Origin: Jimgerdemannia flammicorona
Taxonomy: Eukaryota > Mucoromycota > Endogonomycetes > Endogonales > Endogonaceae
Assembly: GCA_003990745.1 (NCBI GenBank)
Contig: RBNI01006349.1
Span: 1-11,437, forward strand
DNA: 11,437 bases
Reading direction: 5' to 3'
Shown: in pieces, positions 1 through 7,910 of the stretch
Layout of the letters: each line of letters opens with the position of its first letter
How positions within the stretch are numbered: the stretch's first letter is position 1
Translations under genes and position numbers: made by a program
The notes under the pieces: generated by a model
Databases searched by the model: none
What the model saw: the letters and a program-made list of their open reading frames with translations, nothing else
What the model was told of the DNA's origin: nothing

Positions 1-31
<31 letters not shown>
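1..31 (+). repeat. A31 run at window edge
   Basis: A pure run of 31 A opens the window, directly before the CpG-free block. By analogy with the A22 run that ends the LINE at 6360-6381, it is probably the 3' tail of another retroelement on the + strand lying just upstream. The window edge hides the rest. A simple homopolymer or an assembly edge effect is also possible. Confidence 0.6.
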
Positions 32-34
<3 letters not shown>

Positions 35-164
35 CAAATATAGTCAAAGGTACCAGAAATTGTAAAAAAGTATAGAAAGTACCAATCTGATACTAATAAA
101 GAGATAACTCATCACTATTGCCTCTCTCTCACTATACCCTTACAGATATAGCAATCCAACCTGA

Positions 165-458
165 GATAGAGGAGATAGAATAAGGGGAAAGGGACTTAAA
201 AGATTACCTATCAATCTTGTAACTGGTATAGTAGTGAAGAAAGGACTATTAAAGCTCATTACTCTACTAACTGTAGAATTACTGAATGGAAAATTAGATT
301 AATTTGCTCTTTACTTAGAAGTCTATGCTGGGTTCTACATAGTTGTAGTGGAGACACTTAGAACTCTGTATAATGTCCCTGAGGTCATACTATATGGCCT
401 TACTGAGTCTCTTGGTTCCCATTTTGCATCACTTAGTAATATGCTTTATACCATATAG
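165..458 (+). pseudogene. coding-like relic, unidentified
   Basis: One + strand frame runs for about 97 codons with a single internal stop (TAA at 300-302, readable as a mutated CAA) and ends at a TAG (456-458). The translation looks like an ordinary folded protein. It has a basic Lys-rich start, then mixed hydrophobic and charged stretches, for example pieces reading KKGLLKLITLL, EVYAGFYIVVVETLRTLYN and VILYGLTESLGSHFASL. I do not recognise the family. The frame lies outside the purine-rich LINE body and may be a fragment of a different element or of a host gene caught in the CpG-free island. There is no convincing start codon. Confidence 0.3.
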
Positions 459-563
459 TACTAGACCCTTGGACATCCTATGATGAATTATGGGTTATAC
501 TTATAATATGAAAAAGATGAGGTAAGATGATTGGTAATATTCTCTTTCTGATATATCTTATGT

Positions 564-570
564 TATATAA
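564..570 (+). promoter_or_regulatory. TATA-like motif upstream of LINE ORF1
   Basis: TATATAA lies about 100 bases before the first in-frame ATG of ORF1 (672). The surroundings are AT-rich, so a match by chance is quite possible, and LINE promoters are usually TATA-less. It is listed as a candidate only. Confidence 0.15.
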
Positions 571-671
571 ATACATATTATCTACTTTTATACTATTCTT
601 TAGAGAATTGTCTTAAGATCATATTCTCAATTCAGAGTTCTATAAAGTGTACTAGGCAAGGTAGTTCTAGT

Positions 672-2674
672 ATGTTCAGCTGGCAGTATGTAGAGAGGGA
701 TCAGAGAGCAGGATTGGAGATATTGAGCACTTTGTCAAGAGGAAAGAGAGTTGGTAGTGGTGGAGGAGGAGATATGATATGATCAGGAGAAAATCAGATG
801 AGCTTTGCTGAGAAGATCAAGCAGAGGGGTCTGGTGGCTGGACTAGATGGGTGGCTGTAGGGTAGTAAGAGAAAGACTGCTGCTAGAGGGCTGAGAGAGG
901 CTCTCTTGTGGGTATCTAGTGGAAGAGTTAGTAGTATAGTGGCTGGAGATATGACTGCTGATGAGGCAGTAACTAGTAATCTAGAAAAAAAATCCAGATG
1001 TAACTACTGATAGCAGGGCTGAGAAGATGGAGCCTGGAAGAATAGAGGATCTGGCAGATAGTGTAATGAGTCTGGTGGTAGCCCTGTTACTTAAGAAGTC
1101 AATCTTAGAGTTCACAGTTACTTTGTGCTTCTAGGGCTTGGTAGTGATGACAAAAATGGTCTTGGGGCTAATTGCTAAGTAGATAGATGGTATAGTATCT
1201 GTAAAGTTCCTACAGGATTTAGAAGAGATAGAGGTGGGCTTTGAGGAGGCTGGGCCATTAGAGAAAGCACTGAAGACTGAACTAACTGTTGGAGAGATAT
1301 ATGTCCCAATGATATAATGCTTGAGGTGAGACCCCAGGGTGGTGCAACTTCTGATAAAAGAAGTACCCATGGTGACTGCTATAGAGATGAGAAAGAGAGT
1401 TGAGGAGATCATGGCTGAGTATGAGGAGGTGGTCAATATTGGATTTCAGATCTGAGAAGGTACCTCTTTCAGAACAGAGAATGTTGATGTCCAGATTTGA
1501 TTGACCAAGAGAGAGGTTATCAGAAAGACTTATGATTGGTCATTGGTAATAGTGTGGGGGGCCTTTATATGTAAGATAATAAGGGTGAAGAGGAGTGAGA
1601 AGGAGGAAGAGGATTTATTGGAGGCACTGGAGGAGCTGAGTAGTATAGTGGAGCAGAGGGTGAAGACTTGGAAGATGTTTGTGGAATTGATATACATATC
1701 TGGAGATAGTAAATGGAAAGTAAGTCCATGTAGATAAGAAATGGAAGAGGTCTCAAGAATACAAGAGGCAGAGAGAGCTACTAGTAAACCTGGAGAGGAA
1801 GATGAAGAGAGATACTGATAGCATTGAGGATACTGGGGGAGCCAAAGTGAGTATTTGGGCTAGTGAAGATGGGGGGGATATAGAGGAGGGTCCAGAAGAG
1901 ACCAGGAAGATATCTAGTAAAAACTCATATATAGATGATATATTTGAAGTCTAAGAGAATACTCCTCCTTTTATCAGAAGAGGTCTAGTCTCAAGAGTCT
2001 AAGCAGCAGAGGATATGCCTATATGAGATATCTAGCAAGTATACTTTAGAGTTTCTGAGGTGGCAAAAGGGGGACAAGTAGTGGTAGTTAGTAAGGATGA
2101 GCTAGTGAATATCTCTGAGGAGGAGTGGGATGAGACTGTGAGTGCAAGAACCAATACCTCAATGCTGGGAGAGGGGAGACCAGTGACTCCAGGTGGAAAG
2201 AAGGTGGGAAACCTACAGTAGATATATCAGATAATGAATAACTTAATAGCTGAGGAGTTGGGAGACATGGATCTAAGGATACTAAGTGATGATCAATGGG
2301 TGTAAATCTTACATAGAGATAGAGTGGTAGAGGCTCTGAAGGTAGAAGTGCTTGCAGTTTTCTTAGAAGAGAAAGAATATGAGGTTGATAAGGTGAGGGA
2401 AGTGGAGCTAACAGTTGTTGCTAGAGAGTGGGCTGCCCTCTGGTAGGCAGAGAGATATAGTTTGCAGCTTTGGTAGAAAGTCTGCTTAGAGTATCATAAG
2501 GACTTTGAGGAAAAGGAGAATGGGAAGCTAGCTGAACTTCTAGTGGGATTGGAGACTAAGAGAGTGAAAGAGAAGGAGGTGGCTATTGAATGTGATTTGG
2601 ACTTGACACAGGAGAAGATAAATGTGGAGCTATAGAGAATATACTTGACTTTTAACATTACTTTTTATAAATAG
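672..2674 (+). pseudogene. LINE ORF1 (gag-like), broken
   Basis: The frame begins at an ATG (672-674) and reads to about 985. It then shifts at an A8 run (985-992) and continues in the next frame to about 1737, then in a third frame to a TAG at 2672-2674. That adds up to roughly 665 codons. The product is strongly acidic and Lys/Glu-rich with long helical, coiled-coil-like stretches, for example around 1580-1700 (EEEDLLEALEELSSIVEQ) and 2340-2620. I see no intact CCHC zinc knuckle. Internal stops include TGA near 780, TAG near 857, TAG near 1171 and several TAG codons between 1960 and 2480, mostly where CAG or CGA would fit. It ends about 23 bases before the ORF2 reading frame, a spacing usual for two-ORF LINEs. 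Its role would be RNA binding and particle formation, by family analogy only. The 78-codon open piece at 1501-1737 is part of this relic, not a separate gene. Confidence 0.65.
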
Positions 2675-2696
2675 TATAACCAATATTTTTTTTTTG

Positions 2697-3330
2697 AATG
2701 TGAATGGGCTATGGGGATCAGTTCAACATTAGAACATTTTTACTTAGTTGAAGAGATTGGAGACTAATCTCTTTCTTTTGCAGGATGTTAGATGTGAAGA
2801 TGACTTAGATAGACTGAATTGGATGAAAGAATAGAGAGGTGTGGTAGTTTGGAGGGACAAGGTGGGGATTTTGGCCTGGAGAGGCAAAGGAGAGATATGA
2901 GATATAAAGAGCTGGGGTAACTGGCTGGTTTGGGGTAAGTGGAGTCAACCAGGTTGAGAGTCAGTAATAGTGAGTTCCTGCTACTATCTTGCTATGCAGA
3001 GTGAGCAAGTAGAGTGGGTAAAGGAACTCTGAAAGAGTAGAGCCCTTGTGGAGACTAGAGTGGATATTCTTGAAGAGGACTTTAATATGGTCAAGGATGT
3101 GCTAGTAGATAGGACTAACAGAAAGTAGGGGGCTAGAGATCAGAGCAGAGGTCTGGAGATATAGGAGGAAGTGAAAAAGCTAAGTTCTCTGGTAGATGCT
3201 AGCAGAGAGCTCTAGGAGGATTTATCTACACTAAGCAAATGACCTGGAGATGCAGATTGACTGGATACTGATAATGGACTACTGGGGTTTAGATATTTGG
3301 AAGTTGCTAGAGGCTGAGTAGTATCTATGG
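2697..3330 (+). other. APE-type endonuclease domain of ORF2
   Basis: Motifs in one frame and in the expected order: NVNGL (2697-2711), QDVR (2781-2792, the usual QExR metal-binding site with Glu changed to Asp), a Gly/Val/Trp-rich strand near 2840-2880, a Ser-Ser-Cys-Tyr strand near 2970, EEDFN (3072-3086, the usual GGDFN with both Gly changed), and a final TGA-Leu-Asp (3258-3266) that fits the R-L-D end of the domain after CGA-to-TGA. These assignments come from known APE endonuclease motif order. Several stops interrupt the domain. Confidence 0.7.
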
Positions 3331-4059
3331 TCTAATTATTAGAGACTATTGAGACAGGGTCATTTCAGGTGAAGCAAGAATAGATTAGGGCATTAGTATC
3401 TTAACTTCTCTCTGCTAGTAGATGGAGAGCTGTAGAACAGATAGATTATGGATATTTAGTAGAAGATTAGCAGTTGGATCAGTGAAGGCCTTTCTATAAA
3501 TGCTTGCTAGAGATAATTGAAGAAGAATATCAGAGTTTACTAGAGAGAGGCTGGTCAGACAGAGGAAAGATGAAGAAGAGAGAAAGAGTGCATTGGGCCT
3601 CTAGCAGACTTGCTCAGCTATAGGGTACTTGGGCTGAATTACTGAGCTCAGAAGAGATTGAGGGTTAGAGGTTGATGTATGTCAAACTGGAGGTAGTAGA
3701 GCTATAAACTGTTTTGCAGGAGAAAGAGGAGCTGTATATGAAGGAGATGGCTGCTTAATTGAGATGGCAGGAGTTGGAAGAGAGAGAGGCCCTCTCAGTA
3801 TCTTTCTCAGCTACTTCAAGCCAGATGGGCAAAGTAGAGGTGGGATGGTGTAGTTGATTCAGTAAGTATGATTATTCATGATACTCAGTAAATCCTTGGC
3901 TCTCTCAAGGAACATTAGAGTAATTTATAGAGTGAGAAGGTTGGGGGTACCAGTGCTAAGAACATTGAGCTTGCTCTGGAGGACTGGAGCCCTCTTCTAG
4001 TGGATAGTATTGAGTAGCTATCCTGGCTAGTTCAGAAGGAGGAGATTCAGTAGGTCATT

Positions 4060-4930
4060 TCTACTATAAAGTTGGGCATGGCTCCAGGTGAGGATGGGCT
4101 CTCTTGGGATTTCTGAAAGTAAATAGTAGGAGTCTCTGGAGTTCTTAGAGAAATAGTGGTACTGTATAATCATATTCTCTTGACAGAGAGATGGATTGGT
4201 AAGTAGGATCTTGGCTTGGTGATCTTACTCTATAAAAACAAAGATGATAGAAAGAATTAGAGAAACTGGAGGCCAATCATGCTTCTGGATATAGATAGAA
4301 AGTTGGTTATCAAGGTGATAGTGGTATATCTACAGCAGGTGACCCAACAGATACTGGGTGAGGAATAGTGTGGCTTTGTTAGAAGATGTCTTATTTAAGA
4401 TAGTAGTGTGTAGGTACATGATATCATTGAAGGGATACAGACAAGTGGTCTGGATGAGAGGCTAGTTTTTTTGGTTCAAGAAAAGATCTATGATTGAGTG
4501 AGATATATATATATGACTAGATAAGGTACTTGATAGGATTGGGGTCCTATGACAATTCCAGATCTCAATAGTTAGCTTACTGAAAGGAAGTAAGATAGCT
4601 ATCTTGTACAATAGTTATAAGAGTGCAATATTTTCTCTAAGAAGAGGGGTCTCCCAAGGAGATCCATTATTACCCATCCTTTATACTCTCTTATTATAAC
4701 CCCTAATGGATAGGATAAGGCAAAGGGTAGCAGAGTTGTCTATATTCAGAGTTGTTTGGAAGGTGGGTATCTTTGCTGATAACATAGTAGTGGAACTAGG
4801 CTTGGTGGCTAATGTAGTGATATTGAGAGAGACAGTGGAGTAGTATGAGGTATGTTTGGGTATGAGACTAAATTGGTATAAGTGTGAGATGATGGTGCTT
4901 GGAAATAGAGTGGTAGGAGGGGATATCATT
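4060..4930 (+). other. LINE reverse transcriptase domain, catalytic residues lost
   Basis: Recognisable RT blocks in order: APGEDGL (4081-4101, usual APGPDGL), LYKNKDD (4228-4248), NWRPI (4264-4278), a Cys-Gly-Phe-Val block near 4370-4380, motif A reading FLVQEKIYD (4468-4494), then after the frame change SQGDP (4652-4666) and FADN (4772-4783). Family knowledge says motif A should read FLDxxKAxD and motif C should read FADD. Here the catalytic Asp of motif A is Val (GTT, 4474-4476) and the second Asp of motif C is Asn (AAC, 4781-4783). The block between motif A and SQGDP changes frame at the AT repeat. Confidence 0.8.
4503..4514 (+). repeat. (AT)6 microsatellite at an ORF2 frame change
   Basis: Six AT units sit exactly where the RT reading frame moves by one. 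Upstream, the YDxVR block of motif A is in one frame. Downstream, the LDKVLDRIGV-like block is in the next. Slippage in the repeat is the simplest cause. Confidence 0.6.
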
Positions 4931-6332
4931 GAAATAATTATTCTGGCTGATGAGACTGTGTAGTATCTTAGAGTTCATCTATTAGTATATGGGTCTGCTC
5001 TGATCAAGGCCTGGTGAGAGAACAGAGTCTCAAGTTAGGGTGAGATACTTTAAAGCTAAAGAGGGCACTATATCTCTCTGGCTAGCAGAGTAGTAATTCT
5101 GAATATCTATTAGCTATCAAAGATTTGATACTTGGCCTATTATCTAGATTTCTCTTCTTAGGTAGTGAGGTGGCTATTAAAAATAGCAAAGGATTTAATC
5201 TGGATAGGGTATTGAAGTCAAATTGACTAGAGCACTCTTTTACTGCCAGTAAACTATAACAGTCTTAGTTTAGTAGATTTTCTAAGAAAGCTTCATTGCT
5301 TGAGGGCCTGGTGGCTAAGAAGAGTAGTAAAACTATAAGAGAGTAGCTGGATCTCTTTAATGCAGAAGGTGTAGGAGATGAGGGTTTCTCTAAGGAGTTC
5401 TATAGGAGATCTTTTGTTACTGGTGAGCCTACAGGATAGTGAAAGACTGTGCTTCAAAGGATTCTGGTGAGAGATTACTGTAGAAGTACATTATATTGGG
5501 CTGCAGTAGTGGGGTAATGAGAGAGAGATATATTGGGGGCTGGCAATATAGCACTGGAATAGACTCTTGCTTGAGAGCTTCTCTCTTATTGAATTTGACA
5601 TTAGAGATGGAGTTGAGTGTCAGAGAGAGATGGGGTTGGACATGTGGTGAATTGGCAGAGTGTTGATATTGGTGAGAAGTGGGACTAAGATAGAGTCTGG
5701 TTCTGGAGTGTGAAGGTTAAGCAGTAGCTTCCCCTCAAGTTCTGGATAGTATGGTAGTATGCTAAAGAGGAATATCATACTGAACTTCTGCTCTGGATAT
5801 TTGATTGAAGGTAGAGAATTTGAGTATGAGGAGTGCCTTAAAGAGGGTTTTATACAGTTGTCTGAATATTGATTAGAGGAGTGTAAGGTGCTTGATAGTT
5901 TCTGGATTGTAGTAAGAGAGTGCCTGGGGGTCCATAGGAGGGAGAATATAGTGAGGGGCCATTGGGAGGATTTGAAGAAGTATCTCATAAGGGGAGTGGG
6001 AAATGAGTAGATTATATGTAGCTGGGTCTTAGTGATTTGGGTGGGACTGGTTGGGTATTAGCACTTTGTATTTGAGGGCAAACAGTGGTTGAGCATTGCA
6101 GAGAGGTTGTCAAGGTAGGACAGGCTGATGGAGGATCTCTTAACTGACTGGTGGGTGGGTTGGGGGCCTCAGGGTGGCTGTCACTGCTGGCTTGTTGAGA
6201 AGATCTGTGTGCAGAGCAGAGGTGATTGAGGGCCAAGTGATCTTCAAACAAGTAGGAATGGGTGGGGTTCCTCCAGGGAGATTGAGTAGTGGGTTGGGTC
6301 AGATATTGTAATTATATAACATAGAATGTAGT

Positions 6333-6338
6333 AATAAA
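6333..6338 (+). terminator. polyadenylation signal of the LINE
   Basis: AATAAA lies 22 bases before the start of the A22 tail, the normal spacing for the signal that produces the tail of a LINE transcript. Confidence 0.6.
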
Positions 6339-6359
6339 GCATGGAGTCCAAGTGACTAT

Positions 6360-6381
6360 AAAAAAAAAAAAAAAAAAAAAA
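6360..6381 (+). repeat. A22 tail of the LINE
   Basis: A run of 22 A ends the CpG-free island. It lies 22 bases after AATAAA and is followed at once by sequence with normal CpG content (first CpG at 6392-6393). This fixes the 3' end and the + orientation of the element. Confidence 0.85.
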
Positions 6382-6551
6382 GGGGGTAGGACGATTGGGG
6401 CTACAAGATTGACGTCATCACTCTCTGCATTTCTCTCTCTGCAGCCTCAAAAATCTGCTCGGGCACTTCCACCAGTCCTTCCACCTCTCTGATGATCCTC
6501 CGAATTGCATGATAAATGTGATACTACATAAGTCGATTGTTTTATTCATTT

Positions 6552-7126
6552 GAAGGTAACATGGAGAGAGTGGTGGAGTGCGATTAGAGGCACCGGGTTG
6601 CAGGCTCCTGTTCCAGGTTTTGAAGCAAAGCAGGAACTAGTTCCATATATTGTACATCTTGTCGTGTCGGAGGGGTTGTTCTGGTCGGGGACAACGGAGA
6701 ACTACGGTATTGCCGTTTCATATATTACTAATAAAAAAATAATGGGTGTAATGTCTGCCGCCGATATCGAGTCTATCTTGGCTAAATATCGAAACGTGAT
6801 CCCGAAGGTCATGTTAAATGACTTTATGGAATTGAGCAGAATGCACGGGATTTTTGGCATCTTGTTCATGGAGTATCATATATGGAACCAATGGAGAATA
6901 AGAAAGAAATGGTGCAGGCGCTCATCAAACGGCACCCGTAGAAGCAGAAGTTGTAAATTGTAGTTGCATGCACTTTTGAATGAAAATATCCCGTTTGCCG
7001 TGACAATTTACTCGACTACGAACTCGTGGAACTTGCGAAGTTGTATATACAAGAATTCTGCTTTTCATGTCAGGAAAGTGCTCTAGCCACAGCGTTAAGA
7101 CGCAAGTCATACGCAATTGAGCAATG
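6552..7126 (+). pseudogene. unidentified coding-like remnant, frame-broken
   Basis: From about 6552 one frame is open for some 135 codons but has no ATG at its start. Its first in-frame Met is deep inside, so it would have to be an internal exon or a relic. The ATTTGAAG before 6555 could serve as a splice acceptor. The translation looks natural (REWWSAIRGTG, VVSEGLFWSGTTENYG, SAADIESILAKYRNVIPKVM) as far as about 6880. From there a neighbouring frame continues better (EPMENKKEMVQALIKRHP, to about 6928). A third piece (7005-7121, reading LLDYELVELAKLYIQ and SALATALRRKSYAIEQ) ends in TGA at 7122-7124. I do not recognise the family. Three protein-like pieces in three frames on one strand suggest a decayed gene or exons whose introns I cannot place. 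Base composition here is AT-richer than in the genes to the right. Confidence 0.35.
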
Positions 7127-7207
7127 ATGCCACTGTGGTGGTAGAGGTGGTGACGTGCGATGACGGGTGAAAGGGAAGAGGTCCGAACTGGTCCGGTGGT
7201 CGTCGGT

Positions 7208-7242
7208 AAAAAAAAAAAATAAAAAAAAAAATAAAAAAAAAA
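7208..7242 (+). repeat. interrupted A-rich run (A12-T-A11-T-A10)
   Basis: Three A runs of 12, 11 and 10 are separated by single T. It may be a simple microsatellite or an aged retroelement tail. The sequence just upstream (7130-7207) shows no element I recognise, and CpG is present there, unlike the LINE. Confidence 0.7.
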
Positions 7243-7454
7243 GGTCCTTGGATCGGAGACTGGAGGATGGAAACCAGAAACTGGTGCTCGTTGAGGGCGG
7301 ACCGTGCGTCGCGGAGCTTCTATTTCCGATTACCGCTGACATAGACGATGACCGGGTCTACGACAGAGACGAATGTATCGTGCGTCAATCGCGTTATCTT
7401 CGGGGGTCAAACAGGTTTGGTTTCGATAGCGCAGATTTGTATACGTACTCGTAG
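7243..7454 (+). pseudogene. coding-like open piece, unidentified
   Basis: A + strand frame is open from before the A-rich run to a TAG at 7452-7454. After the Lys-rich translation of the A run, about 70 codons look protein-like: KLVLVEGGPCVAELLFPIT, then a run rich in Asp (ADIDDDRVYDRDE), then SRYLRGSNRFGFDSADLY. No domain is recognised. It may be a last exon of the remnant upstream, a separate relic, or chance. A minus-strand frame overlaps it (7330-7620), but its composition is less convincing. Confidence 0.25.
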
Positions 7455-7604
7455 TTGGCCAGCAGCTTCTGGCTGTTGGCCTTGTGAATTTTGATGGTGC
7501 CGGTATGCTGATGTGATTTTGAACAAGAGGTGAAAGGAGCAGAAGGTGAAGTTCCGAGTGGTTTTGTTCCGTGGTAAGCTCCTTAACGTCTGCGACTGAT
7601 ATCA

Positions 7605-7850
7605 TCACTTCATCATCCACACATCAAACATCCCGTGAACGGCATCCTGCCTTTCCGCCATCCCGAAGACGCGTGCGACAACACCGCCAGCACAACCTTG
7701 CAATGCCGTTGCCAACCATAACACGCTTTGCCCAAAACTAGAGTCCTTTGACATTGTAGAATGATATTCAACACCAACTGGGGTAAAGCAGAAAAATGCG
7801 CCTGATCGCAACCATCCTACGAAAAAGAGAAAAAAAATCAACTCTTTCAT
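7605..7850 (-). CDS. possible small ORF or exon, unidentified
   Basis: On the minus strand an ATG (complement of 7848-7850) opens 81 codons ending in TGA (7605-7607). The start translates as a very Phe-rich, signal-like run (MKELIFFLFFVG). The same bases also form a long T/C tract ending in TAG (about 7820), which resembles an intron 3' end, so the true coding part may begin only at WLRSGAFFCFTPVG. The rest (VEYHSTMSKDSSFGQSVLW, ALQGCAGGVVARVFGMAERQ) looks like normal protein with a Gly/Ala/Val-rich, possibly membrane-associated stretch. No family is recognised. If the tract is an acceptor, a donor-like GTAGGA near 7863 would leave an intron of only about 44 bases, which is short even for fungi. 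Confidence 0.25.
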   Translation of the reverse strand: MKELIFFLFFVGWLRSGAFFCFTPVGVEYHSTMSKDSSFGQSVLWLATALQGCAGGVVARVFGMAERQDAVHGMFDVWMMK

Positions 7851-7910
7851 TGCCAATCCTACGTAGCCACATATAGTTGCGGATAATATACATTTTCATT
7901 TCCACGCCCA

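Larger units (their letters stand above)
32..671. other. CpG-free block before LINE ORF1 (possible 5' UTR or separate relic)
   Basis: This stretch has no CpG, like the LINE that follows. Its base composition is different, though: it is richer in T and C and lacks the purine-rich look that begins near 640-670. It could be the 5' UTR of the LINE or a piece of another decayed element into which the LINE was inserted. It contains a coding-like frame (about 165-458) and an AT-rich tract (about 500-600), described separately. I see no terminal repeats or target-site duplication that would fix the left end of the LINE. Confidence 0.4.
2697..6050 (+). pseudogene. LINE ORF2 (endonuclease + reverse transcriptase), broken
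   Basis: The frame starts right after a T10 run (2686-2695) with NVNGL and can be followed to roughly 3840. After a frame change (3840-3910) it runs to the AT repeat at 4503-4514, then shifts again and runs on past the RT to about 5700. The end near 6050 is approximate. Order: APE-type endonuclease (2697 to about 3330), linker, reverse transcriptase (about 4060-4930), and a C-terminal region. That region has the typical LINE segment reading SLVDFLRKLHCLRAWW (about 5270-5318), equivalent to the conserved GGLGL-type motif. I see no RNase H domain. More than twenty in-frame stops are present, mainly TAG for CAG and TGA for CGA. The family function is target-primed reverse transcription: nicking of chromosomal DNA, then copying of the element RNA at the nick. 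This copy is inactive. Confidence 0.8.
640..6381 (+). mobile_element. decayed non-LTR retrotransposon (LINE, probably Tad1-like), A-tailed
   Basis: A + strand LINE with the usual order ORF1, ORF2 (APE endonuclease then reverse transcriptase), 3' UTR with AATAAA (6333-6338) and an A22 tail. Length from ORF1 to tail is about 5.7 kb, typical of full-length fungal LINEs. The purine-rich body is very poor in C and contains no CpG. Both ORFs carry many in-frame TAG and TGA codons, mostly explained by C-to-T change of CAG and CGA. There are frame changes at an A8 run (985-992), near 1700-1737, near 3840-3910 and at an AT repeat (4503-4514). The RT has lost two catalytic Asp residues, so the copy cannot move by itself. 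The 5' border is a guess from the change of composition near 640. No target-site duplication could be identified because the left flank is not recognisable. The Tad1 clade assignment rests on host and architecture and is inference. Confidence 0.85.

Noticed and set aside
32..671. LTR of an LTR retrotransposon
   Set aside because: No matching second copy in the window, no TG...CA ends or primer-binding site that I could find, and the adjacent element is a LINE.
1131..1436. 101-codon minus-strand open frame
   Set aside because: It is antisense to the ORF1 relic. The C-poor sense strand and skewed codons leave few antisense stops, and the translation is Ser/Thr/Ile-rich low complexity.
1501..1737. 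78-codon + strand ORF as a separate small gene
   Set aside because: The same frame continues upstream through one TGA into the rest of ORF1, so it is a fragment of the LINE gag-like relic.
4681..4929. 82-codon minus-strand open frame
   Set aside because: It is antisense to the RT motif C region, whose sense frame is recognised with confidence.
5620..5988. 122-codon minus-strand open frame
   Set aside because: It lies antisense to the C-terminal part of LINE ORF2. Its composition is a consequence of the purine-rich sense strand, and no domain is seen.
6012..6251. 79-codon minus-strand Pro/Ser/His-rich frame
   Set aside because: It lies in the G-rich 3' end of the LINE. Low-complexity translation, no support.
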